From NCBI GenBank assembly GCA_040902535.1, contig JBBDXD010000022.1:68104-132103 (forward strand): DNA of 64,000 nucleotides. Direction: 5' to 3'. Positions 54,669-63,893 of this stretch are shown here, one piece after another (position 1 is the first letter of the stretch; each line of letters opens with the position of its first letter). This stretch comes from Dehalococcoidia bacterium. Lineage in GTDB: Bacteria > Chloroflexota > Dehalococcoidia > DSTF01 > JACRBR01. Position numbers and translations under genes: made by a program. The notes under the pieces are model-generated. The model did not search any database. It was given only the letters and a program-made list of their open reading frames with translations, and was not told the DNA's origin.

Positions 54669-55682
54669 ATGAAGATCAGCGTTGGGCCGTTCGAGCGGTC
54701 GCGCCACCTCGATGACGCGGCGTGGCTCCTCTCAGAGCGCCAGCGGCGTGACCGCCAGCACGATGACCGGCTGCCCGTGATCTTCGAGGCGCCCGATCCG
54801 TGCCGTCCGCTCATCGAGCAGGCGCTGTCGGCGCCGGGGGCGTACGGCGTCTTCGCGACGGCGGACGGTAAGCCCGCAGGCTTCGGCATCATGTCGGTGC
54901 AACTCTTCGCGCCGACGCACTTTCTGTCTGGATTCTTCCCTCCACGCGGCGCATCGTTCTCCCACTCCGCGCACGCAGCCGCCGAAGGCATCGAGTACGA
55001 CGTGTACCGCGAGATGTACGCGGCGCTCGGGGAGCACTACGTCGCACAGGGCTACTTCGACCACACGGTGAACCTCTCGGCGAGCGACCGCGCGGCGCAG
55101 GATGCGTTCACGTCGCTCGGCTTCGGACGCACGATGGCCTGCGCGATCCGCGGCGTCGACCCGGTCGAGCGAGCGGCCGCGAACGTCGAACTGCACCAGG
55201 CGAGCGCCGAGGACGAAGCGGTGATCTTCGACCTCAATACGGAGCTTATGCTGCACCACGCGCGCTCGCCGATCTTCCAGCCGATGGTCCGCGAAACCGA
55301 CGAGAGCAGCCACGAGATGCAGCGCGGGCTGCTCGCCGACCCCGATGCGAACGCTCACTGGGTCGCGTACGAGGACGGGCGGCCGGTGGGGATGAACACC
55401 TTCATGGCGCCGACATTCCTCTCGCCCATGACCCTGCCTGACAAGACGATCTACCTGTTCCAGGGCATCGTCGCGCCCGATGCGCGCGCCGGCGGCGTCG
55501 GATCGGCGATCCTGTCGAAGGGCGTCGAGTGGGCGCGCGGCAAGGGTTACGAGCACGTCGCGCTCCACTTCGCCGCACCGAACGTGCCCGGCGCGAAGTT
55601 CTGGCAGAGCAGCCGCTTCGTACCCGTCGAATACGGCATGCGCCGCCACATCGACGAGCGCATCGCGTGGGCGAACCGATGA
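54669..55682 (+). CDS. Two-domain GNAT acetyltransferase
   Basis: A 337-residue protein. The N-terminal half is a weakly conserved GNAT-like domain (residues 1-170); the C-terminal half has the acetyl-CoA-binding segment LFQGIVAPDARAGGVGSAILSKGVEWARGKGYEHVALHF and NVPGAKFWQSSRF. Substrate unknown. Overlaps the next gene by ATGA, so they are translationally coupled. Confidence 0.85.
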   Translation: MKISVGPFERSRHLDDAAWLLSERQRRDRQHDDRLPVIFEAPDPCRPLIEQALSAPGAYGVFATADGKPAGFGIMSVQLFAPTHFLSGFFPPRGASFSHSAHAAAEGIEYDVYREMYAALGEHYVAQGYFDHTVNLSASDRAAQDAFTSLGFGRTMACAIRGVDPVERAAANVELHQASAEDEAVIFDLNTELMLHHARSPIFQPMVRETDESSHEMQRGLLADPDANAHWVAYEDGRPVGMNTFMAPTFLSPMTLPDKTIYLFQGIVAPDARAGGVGSAILSKGVEWARGKGYEHVALHFAAPNVPGAKFWQSSRFVPVEYGMRRHIDERIAWANR

Positions 55683-56278
55683 GCGGCGAATACGCGTTGC
55701 AGGCGCTCGTCGATGATGTGATCACCGTCGTGCGCGCGGTGGACGGCGTCGATGCGCGGTGCGAGCGGATCACGCCGTTCCTGCGACGCTGGATGGAAGG
55801 CGGTGACACGCTGCCCGAACAGTACACGCAGCCCTGCGACGGCCGCGCGTGCGGGCACCTCTTGTACACGGACCCGCAGGGCGAGTTCTTCGTCATCTCG
55901 GTGGTGTTCCCGTCGGGGACGAGCAGCGGCGTGCACTATCACGGCGCCTGGGGCGTCATCGGCATTTTGCAGGGCACCGACGAAGAGACGAAATACGCGC
56001 GCGACGAGTCGACCGCCGGCGAAATCGGGGCGGGCCAATCGTGCGAATTGCAGCAGACCGACAAGATCTACTCGCCGCCCGGCACGATCACGTATCTCCG
56101 GCCGCCCGAAGAGGGCTTCCACCGCGTCAAAGCCGCGGGCGACGACGCCGGCGTGTCGCTGCACATCCTCGGGGGGACGCCGAAGACGCATCCTCACTTC
56201 CTTTGCGATGGCGACAGCCGCAAACTCGTTGACTTCCCGATGGACGCCATCATCACCCACGATCCGCTCATCCGTTAG
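55679..56278 (+). CDS. Cysteine-dioxygenase-like cupin
   Basis: A 199-residue cupin in the cysteine dioxygenase-type I/ADO group. The iron-binding start is in GVHYHGAWGVIGILQG (His-x-His) and a third histidine in VSLHILGG; GTITYLRPP lies between. Probably an Fe(II) thiol dioxygenase or a related oxidase; the substrate is not evident. ATG 55679 overlaps the stop of the GNAT gene. Confidence 0.8.
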   Translation: MSGEYALQALVDDVITVVRAVDGVDARCERITPFLRRWMEGGDTLPEQYTQPCDGRACGHLLYTDPQGEFFVISVVFPSGTSSGVHYHGAWGVIGILQGTDEETKYARDESTAGEIGAGQSCELQQTDKIYSPPGTITYLRPPEEGFHRVKAAGDDAGVSLHILGGTPKTHPHFLCDGDSRKLVDFPMDAIITHDPLIR

Positions 56279-56349
56279 AAGCGAGATGCGGGACGCGGGA
56301 GCACAGGCTCGTCGACGTTAGGTTACGCTCTAACGAAACGGAGGCGCCC

Positions 56350-56559
56350 GTGACGACCGACATCGCGACGCTCTTACGCAACGAACCGGATGCGATCGAG
56401 CCCGGCGTCATCGCCACGGGGAGCGGCTTCCGGGCTGTTGTCCGCCACCAGGGCGAGATTGTCTGGCAGTGCCCCCACGTCCACTTCACCGACCACTCGG
56501 CCAAAGCCTGCAACGCGCTCGCGGCGCTGCTCCGCGGCGCGTGGACGCCTCAGTCGTAG
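56350..56559 (+). CDS. Small hypothetical protein (69 aa)
   Basis: GTG start after GGAGGCGCCC, 69 residues, beta-strand-rich start (GVIATGSGFRAVVRHQGEIVWQCPHVHF) and one helix at the end (AKACNALAALLRGA). No membrane segment. Ends 10 nt inside the convergent aminotransferase gene. No family recognised. Confidence 0.6.
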   Translation: MTTDIATLLRNEPDAIEPGVIATGSGFRAVVRHQGEIVWQCPHVHFTDHSAKACNALAALLRGAWTPQS

Positions 56560-57778
56560 GATTCGGAGAGCATGCGCTTGTACTCGGCTTCGTCCAGCGT
56601 GCCCGGCGGCAGCCCGTGCCGTGCGATCTGCTCGACGGCGGCCAGCGTCCGCGCGACGTCGCGCTCGTCGTTGAAGATGTGAAAGCAGGCGCGCACGCGC
56701 CGGTCATTGCACACGCGTCCGACGATCCTGTCGATGCACCAGAGCGCCGACACGACCTCACTGGGGTTGTAGTCGCGCACGGTGAACGTCACGATGCCGC
56801 TGCGCACCGATCGGTCGAGCGGCGTCGTGATGCGCACGCCGTCAATGCTGGCGATGCCGTCGATGAATGACGTCCCCAGTGACAGGCAACGTGCTTCGAT
56901 CGCTTCCATGCCGATCTCGCGGATTAACTGGAGTGACACTTCGAGGCCCGCGAGGACGGAGCCGCTGTGCGTCGTCAACTCGAACTTGTGGATCGTCGCG
57001 TTCGCGTACTCGAAGTTCCCCTGGTAGTCGTAGTGCACGTTCGCACCGTGGACGACGGCCAGCGGCTGCAAACGCTCGATGAGGTCGCGTCGCACGTAGA
57101 GGAATGCCGCGCCTGACGGGCCCAACAACCACTTCTGGTCGGGCAGCGCAAGGAAATCGCAGTCCATATCGTGGACGTCGAAGTCGGTCTGGCCGGCTGA
57201 CTGCGCCGCATCGACCACCACCAGGGCGCCGCGCGCGTGCGCCATGGCGCCGATCTCCTTCATCGGCAGCCGCGTGCCGCGATTGAACGAGACGTGGCTC
57301 AATATGAGCAATTTCGTGCCAGGCGTCATCGCTCGTTCGAGCGCATCGAGCATCGCCGGTGCGTCTTCGTCGGAGCGAAAGCGGACGATCGACAGGTCGA
57401 CGCCATCGCGCAGGCGCGCCATGTACGACGGCACCATGACGGCGTTGTGCTCCAGGTTGCAGGTGATGACATGGTCACCCGCCCCCTGTCCCAGTCCCCG
57501 CAGGACGACGTTCATGCCCTCGGTCGTGGTGTAGATCAACGCCAGTTCGTCGGCGTCGGCGCCGATAAGCGATCCGACGGCGTGACGCACGCGACCGATG
57601 AGCTGCGCCTTTTCGTAGCGCCGTCGACCGTCTGCGGCCCGTCGTACGCTTCGCGCTCCGCGCGCTCGTGCATCGCAGCGATCGTCTCGCGCGTCGATGG
57701 CCCCGCCCAGCCGGTGTTGAGATAGACGTTGCGCTCCGTGATCGGAAAGCCCGCGCGGATCGATGGCCAGTCGGTCAT
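56550..57778 (-). pseudogene. Class V aminotransferase (cysteine desulfurase-like), frameshifted
   Basis: Two frames are needed for a full protein. The N-terminal frame (from 57778) reads to about 57620 (SIRAGFPITERNVYLNTGWAGPS), and the other (from about 57615 to 56550) contains the PLP-binding segment LALPDQKWLLGPSGAAFLY, with the Schiff-base lysine, and VVVDAAQSAGQ carrying the Asp that contacts the pyridine nitrogen. A single missing base near 57615-57630 in GACGGCGCTACG explains the shift. It is therefore broken or misassembled; fold type I, class V, similar to isopenicillin N epimerase-like or selenocysteine lyase-like proteins. Confidence 0.75.
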
Positions 57779-57818
57779 GCGGGGCAGGTTAGTGCTTCAT
57801 GGTCGCTGACGGAACGCC

Positions 57819-58991
57819 TCAAGGCCGCCGGTACTGCGCGGGCAGCGACTCGTAGACCCGCCGGTACTCCGCGGCGATGGCCGCATGGCCGGCGGCGTTC
57901 GCGTCGAGACCGTTGACGTCGATCCAGTCGCAGTGCCCCTTGAACAGCGACCGGGCGTCTACCAGGAACGCACCGTGGCCCGTCGCGACGTCCGCGATGA
58001 CGGCGTTCCACGCATCGACGGCGCTGCCGCTGCTTGGATTCGTACACTCCTCGGCGTCGTAATACAGCAGCACGAGCAGCGGCACGTCCGCCGGCTTCGC
58101 GGCGGTGATCCGTGCGTAGATGATCTGAAGTTGCTCGCGCAGGTGCGTCAGTCCTGCGGCGAATGCATCGACGCAGGGCGGCGCGGCGCAATTGCGCCCG
58201 ATGTCGACGAGGTTGTTGCCGCCGATGCTCATCGTCAGCACGAGAAGTGGGATCTCGTTGCGCGGATAGGCCGCCATCAGCTCGAGCGCGCCATCGAGCT
58301 GCGATTGCTGGCCGTTGCGGCCATTGATGAACGTGTCCGTCGTCTCGTAGCCCGAACCGGGCGACTGCCAGATCACCGGCCGTCCCCGGCTCTGCTCCAG
58401 GTAATCGCGGAACAACGACGGCGACGACGAGCCGAGCGCGCCGCAGCATCCCCACTGGATCCCGTCGCCGATGGACAGGTAGATCACCTGCCCGGAAGCG
58501 CGCGCCGTCGCGGTCGCGACGGCCGACGTTCCCGTGGCGAGGGGTATGGGCTGGGGTGTGCTCGTCGGAATGGGCGTTTCGGTCGCCGGCGCCGACGTCG
58601 CGGTGATCGCGAGCACCGGCGTGGGCGGCGTTGATGTGACTGTTGGCACGCTGCGGACGTCGCGATCGGCGCAGGGCGTCGATGTCGGTGCTGCAGTGCT
58701 CGCGCTTGCCTCCGCCGTCATCGTCGATGCGGCCGCGGACGTCGCGTTGTCCGCGTCAACGACGCTGAGCGCCGTCGGCGTGCCGTTCGGGAAGTGCGGA
58801 GTCGGCGTGCCGGCGCCGGGTGGAATCGGTCCTTCGTCGTCGAACCGGACAACGTCATCGCAGCCGAATGCCGAGACGATGCGGTCGCCGGCAGCCTGTG
58901 CCGTCGCATCAGCCTCCGTCCGGTACGGGCCGCATGCGACGGCGAGCAGCAGCGGCGCGACGAGCCAGCCGAGCCCGGCCCTCTTCACCAT
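57819..58991 (-). CDS. SGNH/GDSL-like lipoprotein without the catalytic serine
   Basis: A 390-residue lipoprotein (lipobox AVAC, about residue 19). A long Thr/Ala/Pro linker (about 40-165) precedes an SGNH-hydrolase-like domain. Block I reads LSIGDGIQWG, where the family has GDS: the nucleophilic serine is glycine. Block III is TMSIGGNN; the closing block DANAAGHAAIAAEY supplies Asp and His. So it is probably inactive or uses another chemistry, perhaps carbohydrate binding. ATG 58991. Confidence 0.75.
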   Translation of the reverse strand: MVKRAGLGWLVAPLLLAVACGPYRTEADATAQAAGDRIVSAFGCDDVVRFDDEGPIPPGAGTPTPHFPNGTPTALSVVDADNATSAAASTMTAEASASTAAPTSTPCADRDVRSVPTVTSTPPTPVLAITATSAPATETPIPTSTPQPIPLATGTSAVATATARASGQVIYLSIGDGIQWGCCGALGSSSPSLFRDYLEQSRGRPVIWQSPGSGYETTDTFINGRNGQQSQLDGALELMAAYPRNEIPLLVLTMSIGGNNLVDIGRNCAAPPCVDAFAAGLTHLREQLQIIYARITAAKPADVPLLVLLYYDAEECTNPSSGSAVDAWNAVIADVATGHGAFLVDARSLFKGHCDWIDVNGLDANAAGHAAIAAEYRRVYESLPAQYRRP

Positions 58992-59146
58992 GCGCCGATC
59001 ATACGCCATCTGGAGCAGGGCACGGCATGCACGGCATCTCCTATCGGGTGGCTGAGGCTTCCCCACCTTGACGGGTGCCCATACGATTCGGTGCATGGAC
59101 GTTACACACGGGACGTTTGGCGACCGACGCAGGACGATCGGCCCAC

Positions 59147-59980
59147 ATGTCCTGGCTTGAACTGCTGCTCATACCCCTGGGCTTCGGCGTCGGGGCGTAC
59201 GGGACGATCGTCGGCGCCGGTGGCGGCTTCGTGCTGGTACCAGTGCTGCTCCTCGTCTACCCGGATGAGGATCCGGCAGCGATCACCTCCGTCTCGTTGG
59301 CGGTGGTGTTCTTCAACGCGCTCTCGGGGTCGGCCGCCTACGCTCGGCTGCGTCGCATCGACTATCGGACCGGGCTGGTGTTCGCGGCTGCGGCGCTGCC
59401 GGGCGCCGTCGGCGGCGCCTTCTTCGTGCACGAAGTTCCGCGCGAGGCCTTCGACGTCCTCTTCGGCGCCCTGCTGCTCGCCGTCGCCCTCTATACGATG
59501 TGGGCCGTCGGACGCCCGATCGTGATGCGGCCGCCACTGCGTGGACGCTTCGTCAGCACGCGGATACTCCAGGGCGCGCACGAGGGCGAGGTCTTCCGCT
59601 ACTCATACAACGTCCTGCACGGCGTGCTCTTCAGCGCGGCGATCGGGTTCGTGTCGAGCCTGTTCGGGATCGGCGGCGGCGTCATCCAGGTGCCCGTGAT
59701 GACGACGGTCCTGCGATTCCCGGTGCACGTCGCAACCGCCACCTCGCAATTCGTCCTGATGTTCATGTCCGGCGAGGGCAGCGCGGTACACCTGATCAAC
59801 GGCGACCTCGTCGGAGATAACCTGGTCCGCGCGCTCCTGATTTCGGCGGGAGCGATCCCCGGCGCCCAGGTCGGCGCGCGTCTGGCGCAGCGCTTCGGCG
59901 GTCCGGCGATCGCGCGGCTGCTCGCCGTGGCGCTGATCGCCGTCGGCGCCAGGCTGCTGTACACGGGCATCCCGGGCTGA
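59147..59980 (+). CDS. TSUP/TauE-SafE family transporter
   Basis: A 277-residue integral membrane protein with about eight helices in two repeats. The family motif appears as GFGVGAYGTIVGAGGGFVLVPVLLL in the first half and again as SSLFGIGGGVIQVPVM in the second. Such proteins export sulfite/organosulfonate or import related anions; the substrate is unknown. ATG 59147. Confidence 0.85.
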   Translation: MSWLELLLIPLGFGVGAYGTIVGAGGGFVLVPVLLLVYPDEDPAAITSVSLAVVFFNALSGSAAYARLRRIDYRTGLVFAAAALPGAVGGAFFVHEVPREAFDVLFGALLLAVALYTMWAVGRPIVMRPPLRGRFVSTRILQGAHEGEVFRYSYNVLHGVLFSAAIGFVSSLFGIGGGVIQVPVMTTVLRFPVHVATATSQFVLMFMSGEGSAVHLINGDLVGDNLVRALLISAGAIPGAQVGARLAQRFGGPAIARLLAVALIAVGARLLYTGIPG

Positions 59981-59994
59981 TCGAGGAGGCGCGG

Positions 59995-60636
59995 ATGAGC
60001 GATCTTTACGAGTACCGTATCGCAAGGATCAGGCGCGGCGCCCGGCGCGAACTGCAACAGGAGTTGACGGACCAGATCGCGCCGCGGACGGCCGCCGCCG
60101 GCGGTTCGATGTATGCGCTCTTCGCCGGCATGATCGGCTTCGCCACCGACGATGCTGTGCTGATGCGCACATGGCCCGATGACGAGACGCTCGCCGCGTC
60201 GGCTGATAAGACCCTCTCATCAAGCGTCATCATCGAGTCGAGCGCGGAGCGGTTGATCCCGTCCATGCGGCCGATCGACGCAACACCGCCGCGATTGCCC
60301 GGCGTCTATGCGCACCGCTGGTTCTGGTTGCAGCCGCAGGATTGGCTCGAGTTCCAGAGACTGTCCGAAGATGGCGTGTGGCCGTACTTCGAGTCGGACG
60401 GGTGCCGCATCATCGGACTCTGGCGCAGCGCCGAGCCGGGTCCGCTGGCGAAGGCGCTCTTGATCACGCGCTACCCCTCGGTCGCACACTGGGAGCGCAC
60501 GCGGCTGCAGTCGCCGGATGTGCCCGACGGGGCAGATGAGCACCTATATCACGCCGCCCGGGACGCCGGCCGCCGACGTGCCGAACTGACCGAACGCTCG
60601 ATCGCCCGCCTTGCGCGGCTGCTGTCGCCGATTTGA
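59995..60636 (+). CDS. Hypothetical soluble protein, dimeric-barrel-like
   Basis: A 213-residue protein with two similar halves, one with TAAAGGSMYALFAGMIGFATDDAVLMRTWPDDE and one with YAHRWFWLQPQDWLEFQRLSEDGVWPYFES, which hints at NIPSNAP- or EthD-like ferredoxin-fold barrels. No catalytic motif visible, cytosolic. It begins 14 bp after the TSUP gene, so they may form an operon; function not assigned. Confidence 0.55.
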   Translation: MSDLYEYRIARIRRGARRELQQELTDQIAPRTAAAGGSMYALFAGMIGFATDDAVLMRTWPDDETLAASADKTLSSSVIIESSAERLIPSMRPIDATPPRLPGVYAHRWFWLQPQDWLEFQRLSEDGVWPYFESDGCRIIGLWRSAEPGPLAKALLITRYPSVAHWERTRLQSPDVPDGADEHLYHAARDAGRRRAELTERSIARLARLLSPI

Positions 60637-60703
60637 AATAGGTCGACACGCGTTCGTCTGCACGCAGCCGTGCCGGTACGATGCCGCTAGCGAAGGAGGC
60701 CCC

Positions 60704-61333
60704 ATGGACATCGCCGTCGTTTTGCTCGGCTGGCTCGCCATCGTCGTCATCTCGATGGTGATCGTCGGTTACCTGGCGACTCGCTGGGGCCGCGATGCGT
60801 TTGGGTGGCTCGTGCTGGCCGCGGCACTCGGGCCGTTCGCGATCATCGCCCTGATCGGCACACGCCAGCGAGATCTTGAGCGCCCAGAGGCGTTCGAGCA
60901 TCGCGGCGATCGGCTGAGCCGCGAAGCCCAGAACGTGATCCTCGTCGCATGCGATGGCTCCGAGCCGAGCGAGCGCGCGGCTCGCTACGCGCGCGACGCA
61001 TACCAGGACGCCGACGAGGTTGTGCTCGTCACCGTGTTCCCGCGCGAAGCACGCCCGCGCGACGACGACGCCCCGGCCGTCCGCGAGCACGAGCAGCGCG
61101 TCGCAACCTGCACCACTGCCTCGATGGACATCCTGCGATCAGCGAAGCTCAATGCGCGGACAATCGTCGGTTACGGGACGCCGGGCGAGGAGATCGTACG
61201 CGCCGCGGATGAAGAGAAGGCGGATGCGATCGTCGTCGGCAAGCGGGGTGCAGGACTGACGAAGGCGCTGATCGGATCGGTGTCGGGGTACGTGCTGAAG
61301 CACTCCAACCGCCCCGTCGTCGTCGTCGACTAG
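60704..61333 (+). CDS. Universal stress protein with N-terminal membrane helices
   Basis: A 209-residue protein: two helices (residues 6-27 and 37-54), then a UspA domain from about residue 78. ATP-binding G-x2-G-x9-GS is visible as GKRGAGLTKALIGSVSG, after ILVACDGSEPSERAARYA. Membrane-anchored Usp, general stress tolerance. ATG 60704 follows GAAGGAGGCCCC. Confidence 0.85.
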   Translation: MDIAVVLLGWLAIVVISMVIVGYLATRWGRDAFGWLVLAAALGPFAIIALIGTRQRDLERPEAFEHRGDRLSREAQNVILVACDGSEPSERAARYARDAYQDADEVVLVTVFPREARPRDDDAPAVREHEQRVATCTTASMDILRSAKLNARTIVGYGTPGEEIVRAADEEKADAIVVGKRGAGLTKALIGSVSGYVLKHSNRPVVVVD

Positions 61334-61335
61334 GG

Positions 61336-62343
61336 TCAGGCGTTCGCCGCCTGCAGCTTCGCTTCGGCGGCCAGGTCGGACTCGACCATCATCTCAATTA
61401 GCTGGCGAAACGACACTTCCGGCTTCCAACGGAGTTTCTTGCGCGCTTTCGATGCGTCCGCGATCAGCAGGTCGACCTCCGCGGGACGCATGAACTGCGG
61501 GTCGCTGCGCACGTAGTCTTCCCAGTTCAGCCCGACGCATTCGAACGCAATCTGCGCCCATTCCTTGCCCTGGTGCGTTTCGCCCGTGCCGATCACGAAA
61601 TCGTCCGCTTCCGGCTGCTGCATCATCTTGTGCATCGCGCGCACGTAGTCGCCCGCGTAACCCCAGTCGCGGCGCGTGTCCAGGTTCCCCATCAGCAGTT
61701 CCTTCTGCATGCCGAGCTTGATCCGTGCCGCGCCGAGGGTGATCTTCCGCGTCACGAACTCCGGCCCACGCTTCGGCGATTCGTGGTTGAAGAGAATACC
61801 GCTGCACGCGTAGAGTCCGTAGCTCTCGCGATAGTTCACCGTGATGTAGTGCGCGTACGCCTTCGCAACGCCATACGGGCTGCGTGGATGGAACGCCGTG
61901 CTCTCGTTTTGCGGCGTCTCACGCACCTTGCCGAACATCTCGCTGCTGGACGCCTGGTAGAACTTCATCCCGGCGCCGGACTTTGACCGCGACGGTGAAG
62001 CCCCCGTCGTCAGGCGGATCGCCTCGAGCATGCGCAACGCGCCCAGGCCCGTGATCTCGCCCGTCAACTCCGGCTGGTTCCAGGACAGCATCACGAAGCT
62101 GATCGCCGCAAGGTTGTACACCTCGTCGGGCTGCACCTTCTGCACGGCGTTCATGAGCGATGCCTGGTCCAGCAGATCGCCCTCGATGATGCGGATCGCG
62201 GGGAGCGTGCGCTCGATCTGGCTGAGCTTTGGGTTCGCCTGCCCCCGAATGAGGCCGTAGACCTCGTATCCCTGCTTCAGCAGGTGCTCCGAGAGGTAGT
62301 AGCCGTCCTGCCCTGTGATTCCCGTAACGAGCGCTCGCGGCAT
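61336..62343 (-). CDS. gmd: GDP-mannose 4,6-dehydratase
   Basis: A 335-residue SDR-superfamily enzyme converting GDP-D-mannose to GDP-4-keto-6-deoxy-D-mannose, the precursor of GDP-fucose, -rhamnose and -perosamine. NADP-binding GITGQDGYYLSEHLLKQGYEV, the catalytic Tyr-Lys in SPYGVAKAYAHYI, and RESYGLYACSGILFNHESPKRG are diagnostic. ATG 62343. No epimerase or fucose-synthase partner here. Confidence 0.94.
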   Translation of the reverse strand: MPRALVTGITGQDGYYLSEHLLKQGYEVYGLIRGQANPKLSQIERTLPAIRIIEGDLLDQASLMNAVQKVQPDEVYNLAAISFVMLSWNQPELTGEITGLGALRMLEAIRLTTGASPSRSKSGAGMKFYQASSSEMFGKVRETPQNESTAFHPRSPYGVAKAYAHYITVNYRESYGLYACSGILFNHESPKRGPEFVTRKITLGAARIKLGMQKELLMGNLDTRRDWGYAGDYVRAMHKMMQQPEADDFVIGTGETHQGKEWAQIAFECVGLNWEDYVRSDPQFMRPAEVDLLIADASKARKKLRWKPEVSFRQLIEMMVESDLAAEAKLQAANA

Positions 62344-62484
62344 GCGTCCTTGCCCCCTTCCAGGCTGCGGCAAGGATAGCGAATCGCCCCCAGTCGCAGG
62401 GAATCGCGACCGCCCTGCGGCCATACGACCCGACGCACCGTTGCGTCGCGTCCGCACGCGCCGGCCATGGCCGCGCAGAACCGG

Positions 62485-62907
62485 TTACGCCGCCTGCGTC
62501 TCGGAGCCTGTCGCCGTGCCGGAAACCGAAAGCGGCTCGACCTTCATGATGATCCGCTGGTCGCCCGGTTGGTTGTACGGATAGGTGTCCTGGCCCAGGT
62601 ACTTGTTCGCGAGCCGATCGATGTGCTCCGGCGCGCCCTCCGTCGTCATATCAACGACCCTGCCGCGGATCTCGACGTACTGGTACGGGTTCTCCATGTC
62701 CGCGATCGAGACGGACACCCGCGCATCTCGCCTGAGGTTCTGTACCTTCACGCGCTTGACTTCGCTGTTGAGTACGATGTGCGACCCGTCGTACTCGACC
62801 CACATCGGGGACACCTGCGGCTGCCCGTCGGGCATGAGCGTGCCGACGAACGCGAAATTCTTGCCCTTGATCAGCTTGATCGTCTGGTCGGACAGTTTGA
62901 CTGCCAT
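62485..62907 (-). CDS. PPOX-type flavin/F420-dependent oxidoreductase
   Basis: A 140-residue split-barrel protein: KNFAFVGTLMPDGQPQVSPMWVEYDGSHIVLNSEV is the flavin-binding N-terminal barrel and PYQYVEIRGRVVDM the second part. Annotated often as PPOX-class F420-dependent; the cofactor is not provable here. Single gene, ATG 62907. Confidence 0.85.
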   Translation of the reverse strand: MAVKLSDQTIKLIKGKNFAFVGTLMPDGQPQVSPMWVEYDGSHIVLNSEVKRVKVQNLRRDARVSVSIADMENPYQYVEIRGRVVDMTTEGAPEHIDRLANKYLGQDTYPYNQPGDQRIIMKVEPLSVSGTATGSETQAA

Positions 62908-63002
62908 AACACCTGCTCTTCCATAACTGTGACCCCCCGAGCGTAGCGGAAATACGGATCACAACGTAACTGCCAACGCGGATAGTCGTCTATCATCCTG
63001 CC

Positions 63003-63824
63003 ATGGATGCTCCGGTCCGCGCCTTCGTGTTCGACGTCGGCAACACGCTCTGGTTCGAGGCGAAGGCGCCCGACATGGATCGCGTTGCCGAACTCGAGGC
63101 CGCCCAGGTCGCACCGCTCCTCGATCGGTGGGGTGTGAAGCTCGATGAGCCGCTCGCCCCGATCATTACCGCGATCTGGGACGCATACATGGCGGCGTGG
63201 CAGATCGAGATGGACCGCGGCCGCTTCCGCGAGCCGAGTTTGCCCTTCCTGATCCGGGGCGCGATGGCCACGCGCGACATCGAACTCACAGATGAGCAGG
63301 CTCACGAATGGTGGCGCGCCGCCTGGATCTCATCGAAAGAGTTCGGCCTGCAGCTCTACCCCGATACGCTCGACGTGCTGCGCGCGCTGAAGGCAGCCGG
63401 CATGACGATCGGCGTGAACACGAACCGGCCGTGTACCGGCGCGATGTTCCTCGAAGATGGTGCTGCGGTGTTCGGCTTTCGCGAGTACATCGACGATGCG
63501 GTGTGTTCGTGCGATACGGGTTACCTGAAGCCGCACCCTTCGACGTTCAAACTGATCCTAGATCGGCTCGGGATGCGGCCCGATGAGGTCGTGATGGTCG
63601 GTAACACGCTGCACGCCGACATCGAGCCGGCGAAGGCGCTCGGGATGCACACCGTCTGGAAGCTCAACGGCCGTTACGACCTGCCGCCGTCGCCGGCCGC
63701 GGACTACGCCATCCACGACCTGAATGAGATACTCTCGCTGCCACTGTTGGGTGAGTTCGCGCATGCCGTCGCCTCCGCCGAGAGCCCGAACCCGCACGAC
63801 GACGACAACGAAGACCGCTACTAG
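63003..63824 (+). CDS. HAD-superfamily hydrolase (FMN/PGP-like)
   Basis: A 273-residue HAD protein. Motif I is VFDVGNTLWFE, where the second acidic residue of DxDxT is Gly, as in some dehalogenase-like members; the Thr/Ser motif II is GVNTNR, and the Lys/Asp motif III-IV is YLKPHPS and VGNTLHADIEPAKALG. Helical cap inserted after residue 20. Substrate unknown. Confidence 0.85.
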   Translation: MDAPVRAFVFDVGNTLWFEAKAPDMDRVAELEAAQVAPLLDRWGVKLDEPLAPIITAIWDAYMAAWQIEMDRGRFREPSLPFLIRGAMATRDIELTDEQAHEWWRAAWISSKEFGLQLYPDTLDVLRALKAAGMTIGVNTNRPCTGAMFLEDGAAVFGFREYIDDAVCSCDTGYLKPHPSTFKLILDRLGMRPDEVVMVGNTLHADIEPAKALGMHTVWKLNGRYDLPPSPAADYAIHDLNEILSLPLLGEFAHAVASAESPNPHDDDNEDRY

Positions 63825-63893
63825 TGCCGACGCCAGGCGCGGTTGAAATTACCGAGACGGGGGCGCGTAGACCGAGAGCATGAGGAGTCCAAC

